A stretch of 64,000 nt of DNA, taken from assembly GCF_021729155.1 (NCBI RefSeq), contig NZ_JAJQYA010000015.1, positions 59,922 through 123,921 on the forward strand, read 5' to 3'. Numbering within the stretch: position 1 is the stretch's first letter; every line of letters starts with the position of its first letter. The position numbers were made by a program, and so were the translations under genes. This DNA comes from Membranihabitans marinus (GTDB lineage: Bacteria; Bacteroidota; Bacteroidia; Chitinophagales; Saprospiraceae). The notes below the pieces were generated by a model. That model was not told the origin of the DNA and did not search any database. It worked only from the letters and a program-made list of their open reading frames with translations. Positions 26,501 to 35,562 of this stretch are shown here, in pieces.

Positions 26501-26776
26501 ATGCCAGTTTATATTACAAAAGAAAAAAAACAGGAGCTTTTTAAAGAATTTGGTGGATCTGAAAACAACACCGGTTCTACTCAAGGACAGATTGCATTAT
26601 TCACATTTAGAATACAATCTCTTTCAGAACACTTGAAAAACAATCACAAAGACCAATCTTCTAGAAAAGCGTTGTTGTCTTTAGTTGGAAAAAGAAAACG
26701 ATTGCTCACCTATCTTGCAAACAACGATATCGGAGCATATCGAAGTTTGATCGAAAAATTGGGTATCAGAAAATAA
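26501..26776 (+). CDS. rpsO: 30S ribosomal protein S15
   Basis: 91 residues, full S15 length: FKEFGGSENNTGSTQGQIAL, then FRIQSLSEHLKNNHKDQSSR, and the rRNA-binding LVGKRKRLLTYLAN and SLIEKLGIRK. It binds 16S rRNA early in assembly of the small subunit. It is followed by its own terminator and then pnp, the conserved rpsO-pnp order of many bacteria. Confidence 0.98.
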   Translation: MPVYITKEKKQELFKEFGGSENNTGSTQGQIALFTFRIQSLSEHLKNNHKDQSSRKALLSLVGKRKRLLTYLANNDIGAYRSLIEKLGIRK

Positions 26777-26780
26777 AAGG

Positions 26781-26812
26781 AAAAGAGTGCTATTTTTTAG
26801 CACTCTTTTTTT
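26781..26812 (+). terminator. Terminator between rpsO and pnp
   Basis: AAAGAGTGCTA / TAGCACTCTTT stem with a short T loop and a T tail, seven bases after the rpsO stop codon. Confidence 0.92.
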
Positions 26813-26938
26813 ATAACTCCTTCATTGTAATCGCATTACAAAACTGCGATTTTTTAAAATTTGGGTTATTAAGATTACAGGGCCGATAAATAGCTAAAAA
26901 TTCCTGCCTCTTTTTAACACTTAAAACGTAAATTATTT

Positions 26939-29206
26939 ATGGGACAATTAAATCCTATTCGACAGAGCTTTAATCTTCCTGACGGCAGAGAAGTGACCCT
27001 TGAAACAGGAAAACTAGCTCGACAAGCGGACGGATCCGCACTTTTAAAAATGGGGAATACCATGCTTCTTTGTACAGTCGTATCTGCAAAAGAAGCCAAA
27101 GAAGGTCAACCATTTTTTCCCCTTTCTGTAGATTATCAAGAAAAATTTGCCGCTGCAGGACGAATTCCAGGCAACTTTTTTAGACGTGAAACCAGATTGA
27201 ACGATTACGAAATATTGACATCGAGATTGGTTGATAGAGCCATCAGGCCTCTATTCCCCGATGATTACATGAATGAAACTCAAGTCATCATCAATTTGAT
27301 CTCTGGTGAAGAAGATGTACTTCCCGACGCATTGGTAGCCCTTACGGCTTCTACCGCCTTAAGCGTTTCCAATATACCATGGGCTGGACCCATTTCTGAA
27401 GTTCGCGTAGCTCGAATTGAAGGAGAATTTGTCATCAATCCCAACAGATCTGCCTTGGAGACTGCCGATATCGATTTAATCGTTGCAGCAACTCTAGACA
27501 ACGTGATGATGGTGGAAGGTGAAGCCGACGAATGTTCAGAAACCGACTTGATTGAAGCGATTAAAATAGCTCACGATGCCATCAAAGTACAATGTCAAGC
27601 ACAATTGGACTTGGCTCAACAAGTAGGTGACGCCGCTCTAATAAAGAGAGACATCGTTCTTCCTGAAGAAAATGAAGAAATCAAAGCATTCGTTGAAGAG
27701 TTTTCTACTGAGGCCATCGATACAATTGCTCACGGGCAATTGGACAAAGATGCTCGAAAATCAGGATTCAAAGAAGCCTTAACTGCTCTTAAAGAAGCCT
27801 ATTTAGAAAAGGTAGGTGATGAAGAAGTATATGCTGAAGCGGAACCGTTTTTAAGCAAATATTTCAATAAGTTGCAAAAACAATTGATCCGTAAAATGGT
27901 CTTGCAAGAAAAAGTGAGATTAGACGGACGTAAAGGTGACGAAATTCGAAACATTACTTGTGAAGTAGACTTTTTACCATCGGCTCACGGATCTGCACTC
28001 TTTACCAGAGGAGAGACTCAAGCCCTTACATCATTGACTCTAGGAAGTAAACTAGATGAAATGATGGTAGACACGGCTTTGTTAAACGGCCACGAAAAAT
28101 TCATCCTTCACTATAACTTCCCTGCTTTCTCTGTTGGTGAAATCAAACCAATGAGAGGACCAGGTAGACGTGAGGTAGGTCATGCTAATCTAGCAGGTCG
28201 ATCCTTGAAAAAAGTATTGGATAAAGACGAAACATATACCATAAGAATCGTATCTGACATATTGGAATCCAATGGGTCATCTTCTATGGCTACCGTTTGT
28301 GCCGGTTCACTGGCATTGATGGACGCTGGTATTCAGACCAAGGCGCCTGTATCGGGAATTGCCATGGGTATGATTAAGGAAGGCGATGACTATGCCATAT
28401 TATCTGACATCCTTGGAGATGAAGATGCCTTGGGAGATATGGACTTTAAAGTCACAGGTACTTCTAATGGAATTACCGCTTGTCAAATGGATATCAAGAT
28501 CGATGGATTGTCATACGACATCATGGAGAAGGCCTTATTGCAAGCCAAAGACGGTCGTTTACACATCTTGGGCAAAATGAGTGAAGCCATAGGCGAGACA
28601 AGAGAAGACCTTAAACCTTTTGCACCGAGAATCGAACAAGTCATTATCGACAAGTCATTCATTGGCGCGGTTATCGGACCTGGAGGAAAGATTATCCAAG
28701 AAATGCAAAAAGAAACCAATACCGTTATCAGTATTGAAGAAGTAGGAGAAACTGGTGTAATCCAAATTGCCAGCTCCAACAGAGATGATATTAATGCCGC
28801 TATTGCCAAAATAAAAGACATCACTTTTGTTCCCGATGTAGGATCTGACTACGAAGCAGTAGTTACTGAGATTTTACCTTTCGGTGTTGTTGTTGAATTT
28901 AACGGCAAAAACGGTTTGCTACACATTTCTGAATTTTCACATACCAGAATTGATACGGTAGAAGAGGTATTTTCAATTGGAGATCCTGTCAAAGTAAGAC
29001 TCATAGGTATCGATAGTCGAAATGGCAAATTCAAATTGAGTCGCAAAGCACTTATGCCTCGACCAGAAGGCATGCCACCAGAACCAGAGCGACGTGATGA
29101 TCGCAGAGGAGGTGATCGCAGAGGAGGTGACCGAAGAGGTGGAGATAGAAGAGACAACAGAGGCGGTGGAGACCGCAGAGATAATAATAGAGGTGATCGT
29201 CGATAA
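26939..29206 (+). CDS. pnp: Polynucleotide phosphorylase
   Basis: 755 residues: first RNase PH domain (about 10-145), helical linker, second RNase PH domain (about 310-540, catalytic SDILGDEDALGDMDFKVTG), KH domain (about 560-620, IGPGGKIIQEMQKETNT) and S1 domain (about 630-700, LPFGVVVEFNGKNGLLHISE). It degrades RNA 3' to 5' phosphorolytically and can add tails. After S1 comes an arginine/glycine/aspartate tail of about 40 residues made of RRGGD-type repeats, an extension common in Bacteroidota PNPases that probably adds RNA affinity. ATG 26939 gives the usual N-terminus. Confidence 0.97.
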   Translation: MGQLNPIRQSFNLPDGREVTLETGKLARQADGSALLKMGNTMLLCTVVSAKEAKEGQPFFPLSVDYQEKFAAAGRIPGNFFRRETRLNDYEILTSRLVDRAIRPLFPDDYMNETQVIINLISGEEDVLPDALVALTASTALSVSNIPWAGPISEVRVARIEGEFVINPNRSALETADIDLIVAATLDNVMMVEGEADECSETDLIEAIKIAHDAIKVQCQAQLDLAQQVGDAALIKRDIVLPEENEEIKAFVEEFSTEAIDTIAHGQLDKDARKSGFKEALTALKEAYLEKVGDEEVYAEAEPFLSKYFNKLQKQLIRKMVLQEKVRLDGRKGDEIRNITCEVDFLPSAHGSALFTRGETQALTSLTLGSKLDEMMVDTALLNGHEKFILHYNFPAFSVGEIKPMRGPGRREVGHANLAGRSLKKVLDKDETYTIRIVSDILESNGSSSMATVCAGSLALMDAGIQTKAPVSGIAMGMIKEGDDYAILSDILGDEDALGDMDFKVTGTSNGITACQMDIKIDGLSYDIMEKALLQAKDGRLHILGKMSEAIGETREDLKPFAPRIEQVIIDKSFIGAVIGPGGKIIQEMQKETNTVISIEEVGETGVIQIASSNRDDINAAIAKIKDITFVPDVGSDYEAVVTEILPFGVVVEFNGKNGLLHISEFSHTRIDTVEEVFSIGDPVKVRLIGIDSRNGKFKLSRKALMPRPEGMPPEPERRDDRRGGDRRGGDRRGGDRRDNRGGGDRRDNNRGDRR

Positions 29207-29234
29207 TTCACGATCCTTCGACTAAATTAAGATT

Positions 29235-29267
29235 AAGCTCTGCAAATAATTGCAGAGCTTTTTTTAT
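29235..29267 (+). terminator. Terminator after pnp
   Basis: AAGCTCTGCA / TGCAGAGCTT perfect 10-bp stem with a 6-nt loop and a run of T. Confidence 0.93.
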
Positions 29268-29300
29268 ATTACTGAGCGAACCTTCCCGTGTTGGATGGTT

Positions 29301-29541
29301 TATACGAATTACATTTATAATTAACGGAAATCTTTAGATCTATTTGAAGTTATACATCGTTTAAAATACTCGCCGTAGCTACGGCTATGGAGCCACCCCC
29401 TCCCGAAACGCGGAGGTTTCGGCTCCTTCAACCTTGACCGATTTACGGTCAATGGCTCTTTGAGCTTCTTTCAGTCGTAGCCTCGTCTAACTCCAAATAT
29501 TTTCAAAATCTTTTCCGTCATCATAAAATGTAAATCGTATT
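29301..29541. repeat. MITE-like hairpin element B
   Basis: About 241 bp in the 529-bp gap after pnp. The ends TATACGAATTACATTTATAA (from 29301) and the reverse complement of 29511-29541 form an imperfect 30-bp inverted repeat ending in ACGGAAA. The right half is colinear with element A (about 3080-3221), including CTCCTTCA, TTGACCG-ATTTA-CGGTCAA, CAGTCGTAGCCTCGTCTAAC and TTTCAAAATCTT. The hairpin CCGAAAC-GCGGAG-GTTTCGG differs from its counterpart in A by a compensated base pair. The rest of the gap, 29542-29735, holds nothing recognised. Confidence 0.72.
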
Positions 29542-29735
29542 ATACATACAAATCGAAGTATAAATGATGAAATTATAAAAGGATAAACAGATACCCTGTT
29601 TAATTAGAAACGTTGATATATGGTTTGTGGTTTGGATAAACAATCGATACCACATGTACTGTTTACAATTCGTCATTGAAATCTTTGAATTATAGTTTAC
29701 TTTGAATTTTTATTGATAACTATCAAAACTACCTT

Positions 29736-30389
29736 ATGTTTTTATTTTTTTTACTCGGACTATTAGTGACCGTATATATAATTAATAAAATATATTTCGG
29801 TAAAACCACCATCGATCACTTGCGAAAGGAATTAGACAAAACCAAAAAAATCTATAAAAATGTCCTTCCCAGTCTAGTTCATTGGAGTGATCAAGAAATA
29901 GAATTGCTGTCCTATCACGTAAGTGGATTATCCGAACGCAAAGGATTTGGTCAATCCATTAGAGGGGTATTTACATCAATCTATCAAGAAAATATGTTGG
30001 TCTTCCAACATCGTCCCAACGATAGCAAAAAAAAGAACGGTTATACGATTTTGATTTCAGAAGGTCACGAAATAATTATCGACGGCAAAAATCAAGTATA
30101 TGTCAATGGTGAAATTTTAGGTCTAATCAATAAAAAGAATCAGTTTGTCAATCCCAAACTCCGTCGCAATTTTGGATTCTTGGAAGAGGAGCGTTTCAAC
30201 AAACACAATCTCATATCAGAAGACAAAGAAATCCTAGGTGCAGTGAAAAATCCAGAAGACTGGGAACTGCCCTTCCCCAGAGCTCTTGAGTTATATCAAC
30301 CACTAGACGACCATTATCGCTTATTGCTCAAAATATTATGCGGCCATCAAATGGTTAAAATCTACGCCGACCATCTCAATAATAAATAA
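29736..30389 (+). CDS. Hypothetical membrane-anchored protein
   Basis: 217 residues: an N-terminal transmembrane helix (MFLFFLLGLLVTVYIINKIY) and then a cytoplasmic or periplasmic domain of mixed strands and helices with no motif that I recognise. Segments such as HEIIIDGKNQVYVNGEILGL suggest a beta-rich core; WELPFPRALELYQPLDDHYR precedes the terminal helix. Codon use matches its neighbours. It lies just upstream of the Nudix-like gene but appears to have a separate promoter downstream of it. Function unknown. Confidence 0.65.
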   Translation: MFLFFLLGLLVTVYIINKIYFGKTTIDHLRKELDKTKKIYKNVLPSLVHWSDQEIELLSYHVSGLSERKGFGQSIRGVFTSIYQENMLVFQHRPNDSKKKNGYTILISEGHEIIIDGKNQVYVNGEILGLINKKNQFVNPKLRRNFGFLEEERFNKHNLISEDKEILGAVKNPEDWELPFPRALELYQPLDDHYRLLLKILCGHQMVKIYADHLNNK

Positions 30390-30416
30390 ATATTAAATTT
30401 CTCCGTAAAAAAGGAG

Positions 30417-30424
30417 TATATTTG
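30417..30424 (+). promoter_or_regulatory. -7 promoter box for the Nudix-like gene and purC
   Basis: TATATTTG (perfect TAnnTTTG) stands 38 bases before ATG 30463, just after a small CTCC...GGAG hairpin (30401-30416). Confidence 0.5.
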
Positions 30425-30462
30425 ATTGTTTAGCGAATGTGATATTAATTAATCAGGACACC

Positions 30463-30888
30463 ATGAGTGTAAAAGATTTAGCAAAGGTCGTCATTTATCG
30501 AATGGCGGAAAAGGGACTTGAAATACTTCTTATCAAAGATGAAGGTGATCCCAAAGGACAGACTTGGTCCTTGCCCAATGGCTTTGTACAACCTTCAACC
30601 ATGAAGGAAGAAATGATTCAATTGGAAGAACCGACGCAAGATTCTCCAGAATATTCAAAGACCATAGCCATCGAAAAAGAAGAAAAAGACCTTCCTTCTT
30701 TAAGAGCCATGTTAATGAACGATGTCAAATATGTACATCAAAGATTAAAAGACTACATGACAGAATTTGACGAAGCCCACTATGTATCTATCAAAGACGC
30801 CGTAAAAAGGGTCTTGCCACACGAATACGCCAAACTTAAGGAATTAAAAGACATCCTTTCAGACAAAAACTCTGTAGAAAACATTTAA
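30463..30888 (+). CDS. Nudix-fold protein without a catalytic Nudix box
   Basis: About 141 residues. The start ([20 protein letters not shown]) and [12 protein letters not shown] match the first strands and the G-x-W-x-LPGG-type turn of Nudix hydrolases. The region that should carry the box G-x5-E-x7-REUXEE is instead an acidic insert ([20 protein letters not shown]). It is therefore probably non-catalytic, perhaps regulatory. ATG 30463 with AGGA upstream is preferred to GTG 30439. It sits 26 bases before purC and is probably cotranscribed with it. Confidence 0.62.
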   Translation: MSVKDLAKVVIYRMAEKGLEILLIKDEGDPKGQTWSLPNGFVQPSTMKEEMIQLEEPTQDSPEYSKTIAIEKEEKDLPSLRAMLMNDVKYVHQRLKDYMTEFDEAHYVSIKDAVKRVLPHEYAKLKELKDILSDKNSVENI

Positions 30889-30914
30889 CCAACTTTATCT
30901 TTCCCCCAATTTAT

Positions 30915-31850
30915 ATGAGTGCAATAGCAAGTACGGATTTCAATTTTCCAGGTCAACAAGGTGTTTATCATGGCAAAGTAAGAGACGTCTATGATTTAGG
31001 TAATCAATTGGTAATTGTATCGACCGATCGCATATCGGCTTTCGATCATATCTTAAGCCAACCCATACCATACAAAGGCCAAGTTCTCAATCAAACCGCA
31101 GCATACTTTCTAAATGCCACTCAGGACATCGTTCCCAATTGGCTTCAGAAAAGCCCTGACCCCAATGTATCTATAGGATTGAAATGCGAACCTATAAAGT
31201 TAGAAATGGTGGTTAGAGGCTATTTGGCAGGACATGCATGGAGAGAATATAAAGCGGGTAAAAGAGTGCTGTGTGGAGTGACCATGCCAGAAGGTATGAA
31301 GGAAAACGATGCTTTTCCTAGCCCAATTATCACTCCGGCTACCAAGGCAGACGAAGGTCATGATGAAGACATAAGTAAGGAAGATATTTTAGCAAAAAAA
31401 ATAGTAAGTCCAGAACTTTGGCAACAATTGGCAGACTATTCACTGGCTTTATTTGCCCGAGGTACTGAATTGGCCAAAAAACAAGATTTAATTCTAGTAG
31501 ACACCAAGTATGAATTTGGCATCCACGAAGGCAAGCTCTACTTAATCGACGAAGTACATACCCCGGATAGCTCGAGATATTTCTATGCCGATGGTTACAG
31601 TGAACGCCAAGCTGCTGGTGAAAAACAACGACAATTGAGTAAAGAATTTGTCAGAGAGTGGTTAATGGACAATGGATTTCAAGGATTGGAAGGTCAAACT
31701 CTTCCAACCATGCCAACCTCATTTGTACAAACCGTCTCGGAAAGATACATTGAACTATACGAAAAAGTAACGGGGCAAAAGTTTCAAAAATCAGAAGCTA
31801 TAGACCTCCACGCTCGGATAGAAACCAATATATTAGCGGCCATTTCATAA
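30915..31850 (+). CDS. purC: Phosphoribosylaminoimidazole-succinocarboxamide synthase
   Basis: 311 residues of the longer SAICAR synthetase type: [20 protein letters not shown], then ISAFDHIL, the [20 protein letters not shown] segment, [12 protein letters not shown], and LVDTKYEFG with [12 protein letters not shown]. It joins aspartate to CAIR using ATP in purine synthesis. It is the second gene of a small operon with the Nudix-like protein. Confidence 0.96.
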   Translation: MSAIASTDFNFPGQQGVYHGKVRDVYDLGNQLVIVSTDRISAFDHILSQPIPYKGQVLNQTAAYFLNATQDIVPNWLQKSPDPNVSIGLKCEPIKLEMVVRGYLAGHAWREYKAGKRVLCGVTMPEGMKENDAFPSPIITPATKADEGHDEDISKEDILAKKIVSPELWQQLADYSLALFARGTELAKKQDLILVDTKYEFGIHEGKLYLIDEVHTPDSSRYFYADGYSERQAAGEKQRQLSKEFVREWLMDNGFQGLEGQTLPTMPTSFVQTVSERYIELYEKVTGQKFQKSEAIDLHARIETNILAAIS

Positions 31851-31918
31851 TTTTTCAGTAAGGATTATACTTCAAAAATAGGAGTTGTAAGGTAGCAAAA
31901 CTCTGGTATTCGAAAAAA

Positions 31919-32842
31919 TTAACTATAGTCGATAAACAAGGCTTTAGGCGTAAAATTGACAATGTCGTAATAGGTCCGCGGTTCGTGCTTTATCATGCGA
32001 TCCAGTAAATGCAAAAACAAACCATCCTCCATATCACACCTGTTTAGCCGGAAGAAATATTCGTCGAGATAATATTGTAATAATTCGGCATGCCCATGAA
32101 TTCCCCTAATCCAATGCAATAACCCGCAACTAATGCGATAGGTCATGACTACAGGACGTTTTCCCTTTTTGCAGATGACGGTTTTTAATCCAGGATATTT
32201 ATTTTGTAGGGCAGCAAAACCATGCCAACCATTGGTCTTAATGTGGGCGGATTTGTCGACGTGGTCATTGAGGATGACATTCAGCTCTTTAGCACTTAAA
32301 TTGTCTACCTTATGACCATAAGTTTTACCGCGTCCTTTACTCTTTTTTTCATGAGCCAAGACGGCCAATTTCTTCTTTTCAATTTTGATACCATCCTTTA
32401 CAATGCGGTTGACACCGAGTTCGCAGGTCATTACTTCCACCTCGTTTGATAAGGAATACTTCTTCCTACTGGCCATGGCTTGCATGACTTTATGTTTAAA
32501 TAGCCAACAGGTTTTTTGCCTTAGCCCAAGCTTCCTACTTAATTCTGTAGAGGCGATACCTCTTTTATTAGTCGATACGAGGTATACGATGTAAAACGCT
32601 TTCTGGAGACTGAATTTCATATGATGAAACAAGGTATTGGCTTTCGGAGATTCAATATATCCACAGGCTGTGCATCTGCGATCATATTTTTTTACAGAAC
32701 GACAGTACTTCTTTTTATGACATCGATGACATGAATATCCGTCTTTCCATTTTTTATCGGACAAGTACTTCAAACAACTTTCGTCATCGGGAAATAGTTG
32801 CTGGAAGTCAAATAAGGATAGGCTTTTTGATATTGCTTCCAT
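31919..32842 (-). mobile_element. IS1595-family (ISXO2-like) transposase
   Basis: About 307 residues starting at MEAISKSLSLFDFQ. The N-terminal zinc ribbon has C-x2-C twice (SCHRCHKKKYC and CTACGY). After LRQKTCWLFKHKVMQAM comes the ISXO2-like DDE core (about 125-290), with AHIKTNGWHGFAAL and the terminal LDEYFFRLNR signature. A 25-codon upstream extension to 32917 lacks family similarity. The frame is intact, so the element may be active. Terminal inverted repeats and target duplications could not be identified by eye, and the boundaries given are those of the gene only. Confidence 0.85.
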
Positions 32843-33614
32843 GATATTGTATTTTAAGCTTATGTAATCTATATTGTAGCGTGATGCAATAGCGCCTAAA
32901 GCGCTCTTTCTCCCCATCCATTCCCATCCATTCCCATCCTACACCGCCCAGACTACAGCATACAGACCTCGCCATCCAATTTCTCATTCACATTCTTTCA
33001 TACCCCACTCATCAAATGCATTGCATCCTCAACATACTATTCCCATACGCTGAATTCGCTACTTCCTTTGTCCTCCTCATCTTCTTTTAAATCATCGCAA
33101 TCCCTAGATTAATTTATAAGTCGTAAAGAACCTCCTACCTAAAAAATAAAATCAACCTACTAATAAGTTCCTAGAAATAAGAAATATAATATCAATTATA
33201 ACCCATTGCGTTTATAATTGTCGGCTATATTTCTAATTATTGTAGAGATATGACCGAATAAAATGAAGTACCCCTTCGACTTAACGTCGTTCAGTCATCT
33301 TCGCCGAAGGTCGATTTACGAGCCAACCCATCCACGACACGGTGGTCGTCTTCCTTCAATATCGAAAATGAAAAAGACATCTCATACAAATCTTCGATAA
33401 GAACAGAAAACTTGTGATTTCTCAGGATTCACCACAAATACCTTGGATCGTGATCCCCTTCGCTTTCTCCTTCATATATTATAAAGGGACTAATACGAAT
33501 TACAAAATGAATCTGGCATTATCGGTATTTGATAATGAGAAATAAAGAACCTACTCATAATGATTTGAGTAAAATTTCTGACAGATTTAGTGACCCGTCC
33601 AAAGACTAATCCTC
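32843..33614. repeat. Non-coding stretch with element C (truncated hairpin element)
   Basis: About 770 bases without a gene. ATTCCCATCC-type units are repeated three times at 32920-32940. At 33188-33250 ATATCAATTATAACCCATTG and CGTTTATAATTGTCGGCTAT reproduce the left end of element A, with a 10-bp insertion in the terminal repeat. GAAGGTCGATTTACGAGCC (near 33307) and ACGAC-ACGGTG-GTCGT (33334-33349) are degenerate family hairpins. No matching right end is seen. CATTATC/GATAATG (33517-33537) forms another stem. Confidence 0.55.
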
Positions 33615-34139
33615 CTAACTCTTTCCGCCTACAAAATGATCTTCCTTATTCTGAAATAGAATATTGAATGTGGTCAAACTACCATAAATTCTTGTAATAT
33701 ATTGCTGAAGATTAACCTTCTCCTCATCGGTTAACCCACTAGAATTTATCCGTTGCTCCATTACCCGCAATCGATCCCGAACCATCACTATCTTGTGAAA
33801 AAAAGTCTCAATCGGAATTTCCTTGCTTTTAATGTTGTCATTCGGCGGTTTAATTTCCAAAACCCCTCCTTCCCATCGATGGGCCAAATCCATGTCCGAC
33901 GGCAATAAATCATGAGCTTGCAAAACCTTTGCTAGGCTTTTTTCAAAGTGATTAAGAGAAATAGATGCTTCCGCTGGAATCTCCTCGATCACATCCCAAC
34001 CATCATAATTCTTTCCCATCGGTTTAATCCCACTATCTATAAAACACACATCATATGTTGTCTCATTTAACCCAACAATGACACCTTTTCCGTATATACT
34101 ATGTCGCAGCCTAGTACCGACACCCAATAATTTAGACAT
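33615..34139 (-). CDS. Hypothetical protein with N-terminal SH3-like domain
   Basis: 174 residues. Residues about 1-50 (GVGTRLRHSIYGKGVIVGLN, YDVCFIDSGIKPMGKNYDGW) resemble the small SH3/tudor-like barrels seen at UvrD C-termini and in CarD-like proteins. The rest is mainly helical (AHDLLPSDMDLAHRWEGGVL, VRDRLRVMEQRINSSGLTDE). No catalytic motif is visible. It stands alone, divergent from nothing, just before the LYS1-like gene on the same strand (67-bp gap). Function unknown; nucleic acid or polymerase binding is conceivable from the SH3-like part only. Confidence 0.65.
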   Translation of the reverse strand: MSKLLGVGTRLRHSIYGKGVIVGLNETTYDVCFIDSGIKPMGKNYDGWDVIEEIPAEASISLNHFEKSLAKVLQAHDLLPSDMDLAHRWEGGVLEIKPPNDNIKSKEIPIETFFHKIVMVRDRLRVMEQRINSSGLTDEEKVNLQQYITRIYGSLTTFNILFQNKEDHFVGGKS

Positions 34140-34206
34140 TTATTTTATAATTTTATAGCCAATAAAAATGCTGTGAAAGATATTAACTTTTTTTAAAATG
34201 TCAATA

Positions 34207-35418
34207 TTATTGATGGCCAGCAACGTAATTTTTCAAATATTTAAAATGCGGCCCCAATTCTCCATCAATGGCTATACTGCCTCGCAACAATACCCCATCA
34301 TCAAACCGCGAATCATATACCAATGGAAAAATACCATCTAAAAACTGTTGTCCAAAGGATGTACTGGCATCCCTAGGCAATTCATTTGGCAAATTATCGA
34401 TGGTCATCATGTCTATGCCAGAAGGGGTATAGGCTGGCACTTCACACTCCTCCACAACATCATAGCCAAACACAGGATCCACGATGGTTGTGGGTCGCAA
34501 AGTAGAAGGAATGGAGGCTATGGGTGCAATATCACAAGTGATGTCTGCGATGACCTCAATTTTGAAATTAGGATCTTTCATATCTTCTGGACTAAAAAAA
34601 CGCGGCGCATTATTATCCCAATATATTCCATTGATCATAATATCGGCCCGATGTGCATAGGGCAAAAAAGCAGAATCAAACCGCTGGGGAAATTGAAAAA
34701 ATTCAGATTGATCAAATGGAGATCCGTCTTTCTTTTTCGCATAATCGAAAAAGTCTAAAACAGTATACACGGCTTTATCAAATTCTTTATTTAAGAAATC
34801 ATCCGGAGATACCTCTGCAATACCCATGTCATCTAAAACCTGCTTAGCTCCTTGTCCTACCCTACCTTTACCGGTAAGGACTATCTTTACCGATGGCCAC
34901 TGAATAGAAGAGTACGCTGTCTGAACCTCCTTGTAATCAAAAGCCTTATACATTCTCGGCAAATCAAATGATTTATGGCGTTGACCATAGGTATACAACC
35001 CATTATGAGCACCGACCATGCCTGCAAAATATCCAAAAGCGATCAAACGCTGCCTCTTTTCATTGGTCAATAATTCATAATCTACCAATCGAATATTTTT
35101 CTCTAATATAGCCTGTAATAGTGGGCGATTATAGACCTGCTCTTTATAGGTATGAGAAAAGAAAAAATATGTTTTGCCTTGAATCAATTTTTCAATAGGT
35201 ACTTCCTTTACTCCCAATAGAATATCACAGTCCGATACATGATCCACTACTCTAATCCCTGCATCCATATATTCGCTGTCCTTAAAACAACGATTCGGTG
35301 AATGTTCTACCACCAAATCCACATCGTAATGGGACTGTAACCATGCACATTGTTCGGGATTGAGAATTACTCTATCGTCACTTGGGACTTTTTCTTCGCG
35401 TATAATACCTATTTTCAT
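34207..35418 (-). CDS. LYS1-type NAD-dependent saccharopine/alanine dehydrogenase-like protein
   Basis: 403 residues. The N-terminus MKIGIIREEKVPSDDRVILN is typical of the alanine dehydrogenase/PNT and saccharopine dehydrogenase (LYS1) fold. The Rossmann loop is VKIVLTGKGRVGQGAKQVLD. DITCDIAPIASIPSTLRPTT and VDPVFGYDV match the LYS1-type C-terminal half. It probably interconverts an imino-linked amino acid such as saccharopine with NAD. Such genes are common in Bacteroidota, where lysine is made by the DAP route, so the true substrate may differ. Confidence 0.8.
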   Translation of the reverse strand: MKIGIIREEKVPSDDRVILNPEQCAWLQSHYDVDLVVEHSPNRCFKDSEYMDAGIRVVDHVSDCDILLGVKEVPIEKLIQGKTYFFFSHTYKEQVYNRPLLQAILEKNIRLVDYELLTNEKRQRLIAFGYFAGMVGAHNGLYTYGQRHKSFDLPRMYKAFDYKEVQTAYSSIQWPSVKIVLTGKGRVGQGAKQVLDDMGIAEVSPDDFLNKEFDKAVYTVLDFFDYAKKKDGSPFDQSEFFQFPQRFDSAFLPYAHRADIMINGIYWDNNAPRFFSPEDMKDPNFKIEVIADITCDIAPIASIPSTLRPTTIVDPVFGYDVVEECEVPAYTPSGIDMMTIDNLPNELPRDASTSFGQQFLDGIFPLVYDSRFDDGVLLRGSIAIDGELGPHFKYLKNYVAGHQ

Positions 35419-35562
35419 ATCTCAAAGATAGAAAGGAATTAATAAAAATTTAATTAGTTTCAATGGACATCCCTGTTATTTTGCCCGGCTATACCATATT
35501 GCTACATTGCCAATATTTATACATTTCGCATTATACCCAGTCCATGTGTCTACTTTCAAGTC

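Noticed and set aside
32843..32940. Terminal inverted repeats of the IS1595 element and the ATTCCCATCC triplet as its end
   Set aside because: No matching inverted sequence was found on the other side of the transposase gene. The short triplet is better taken as a simple repeat.
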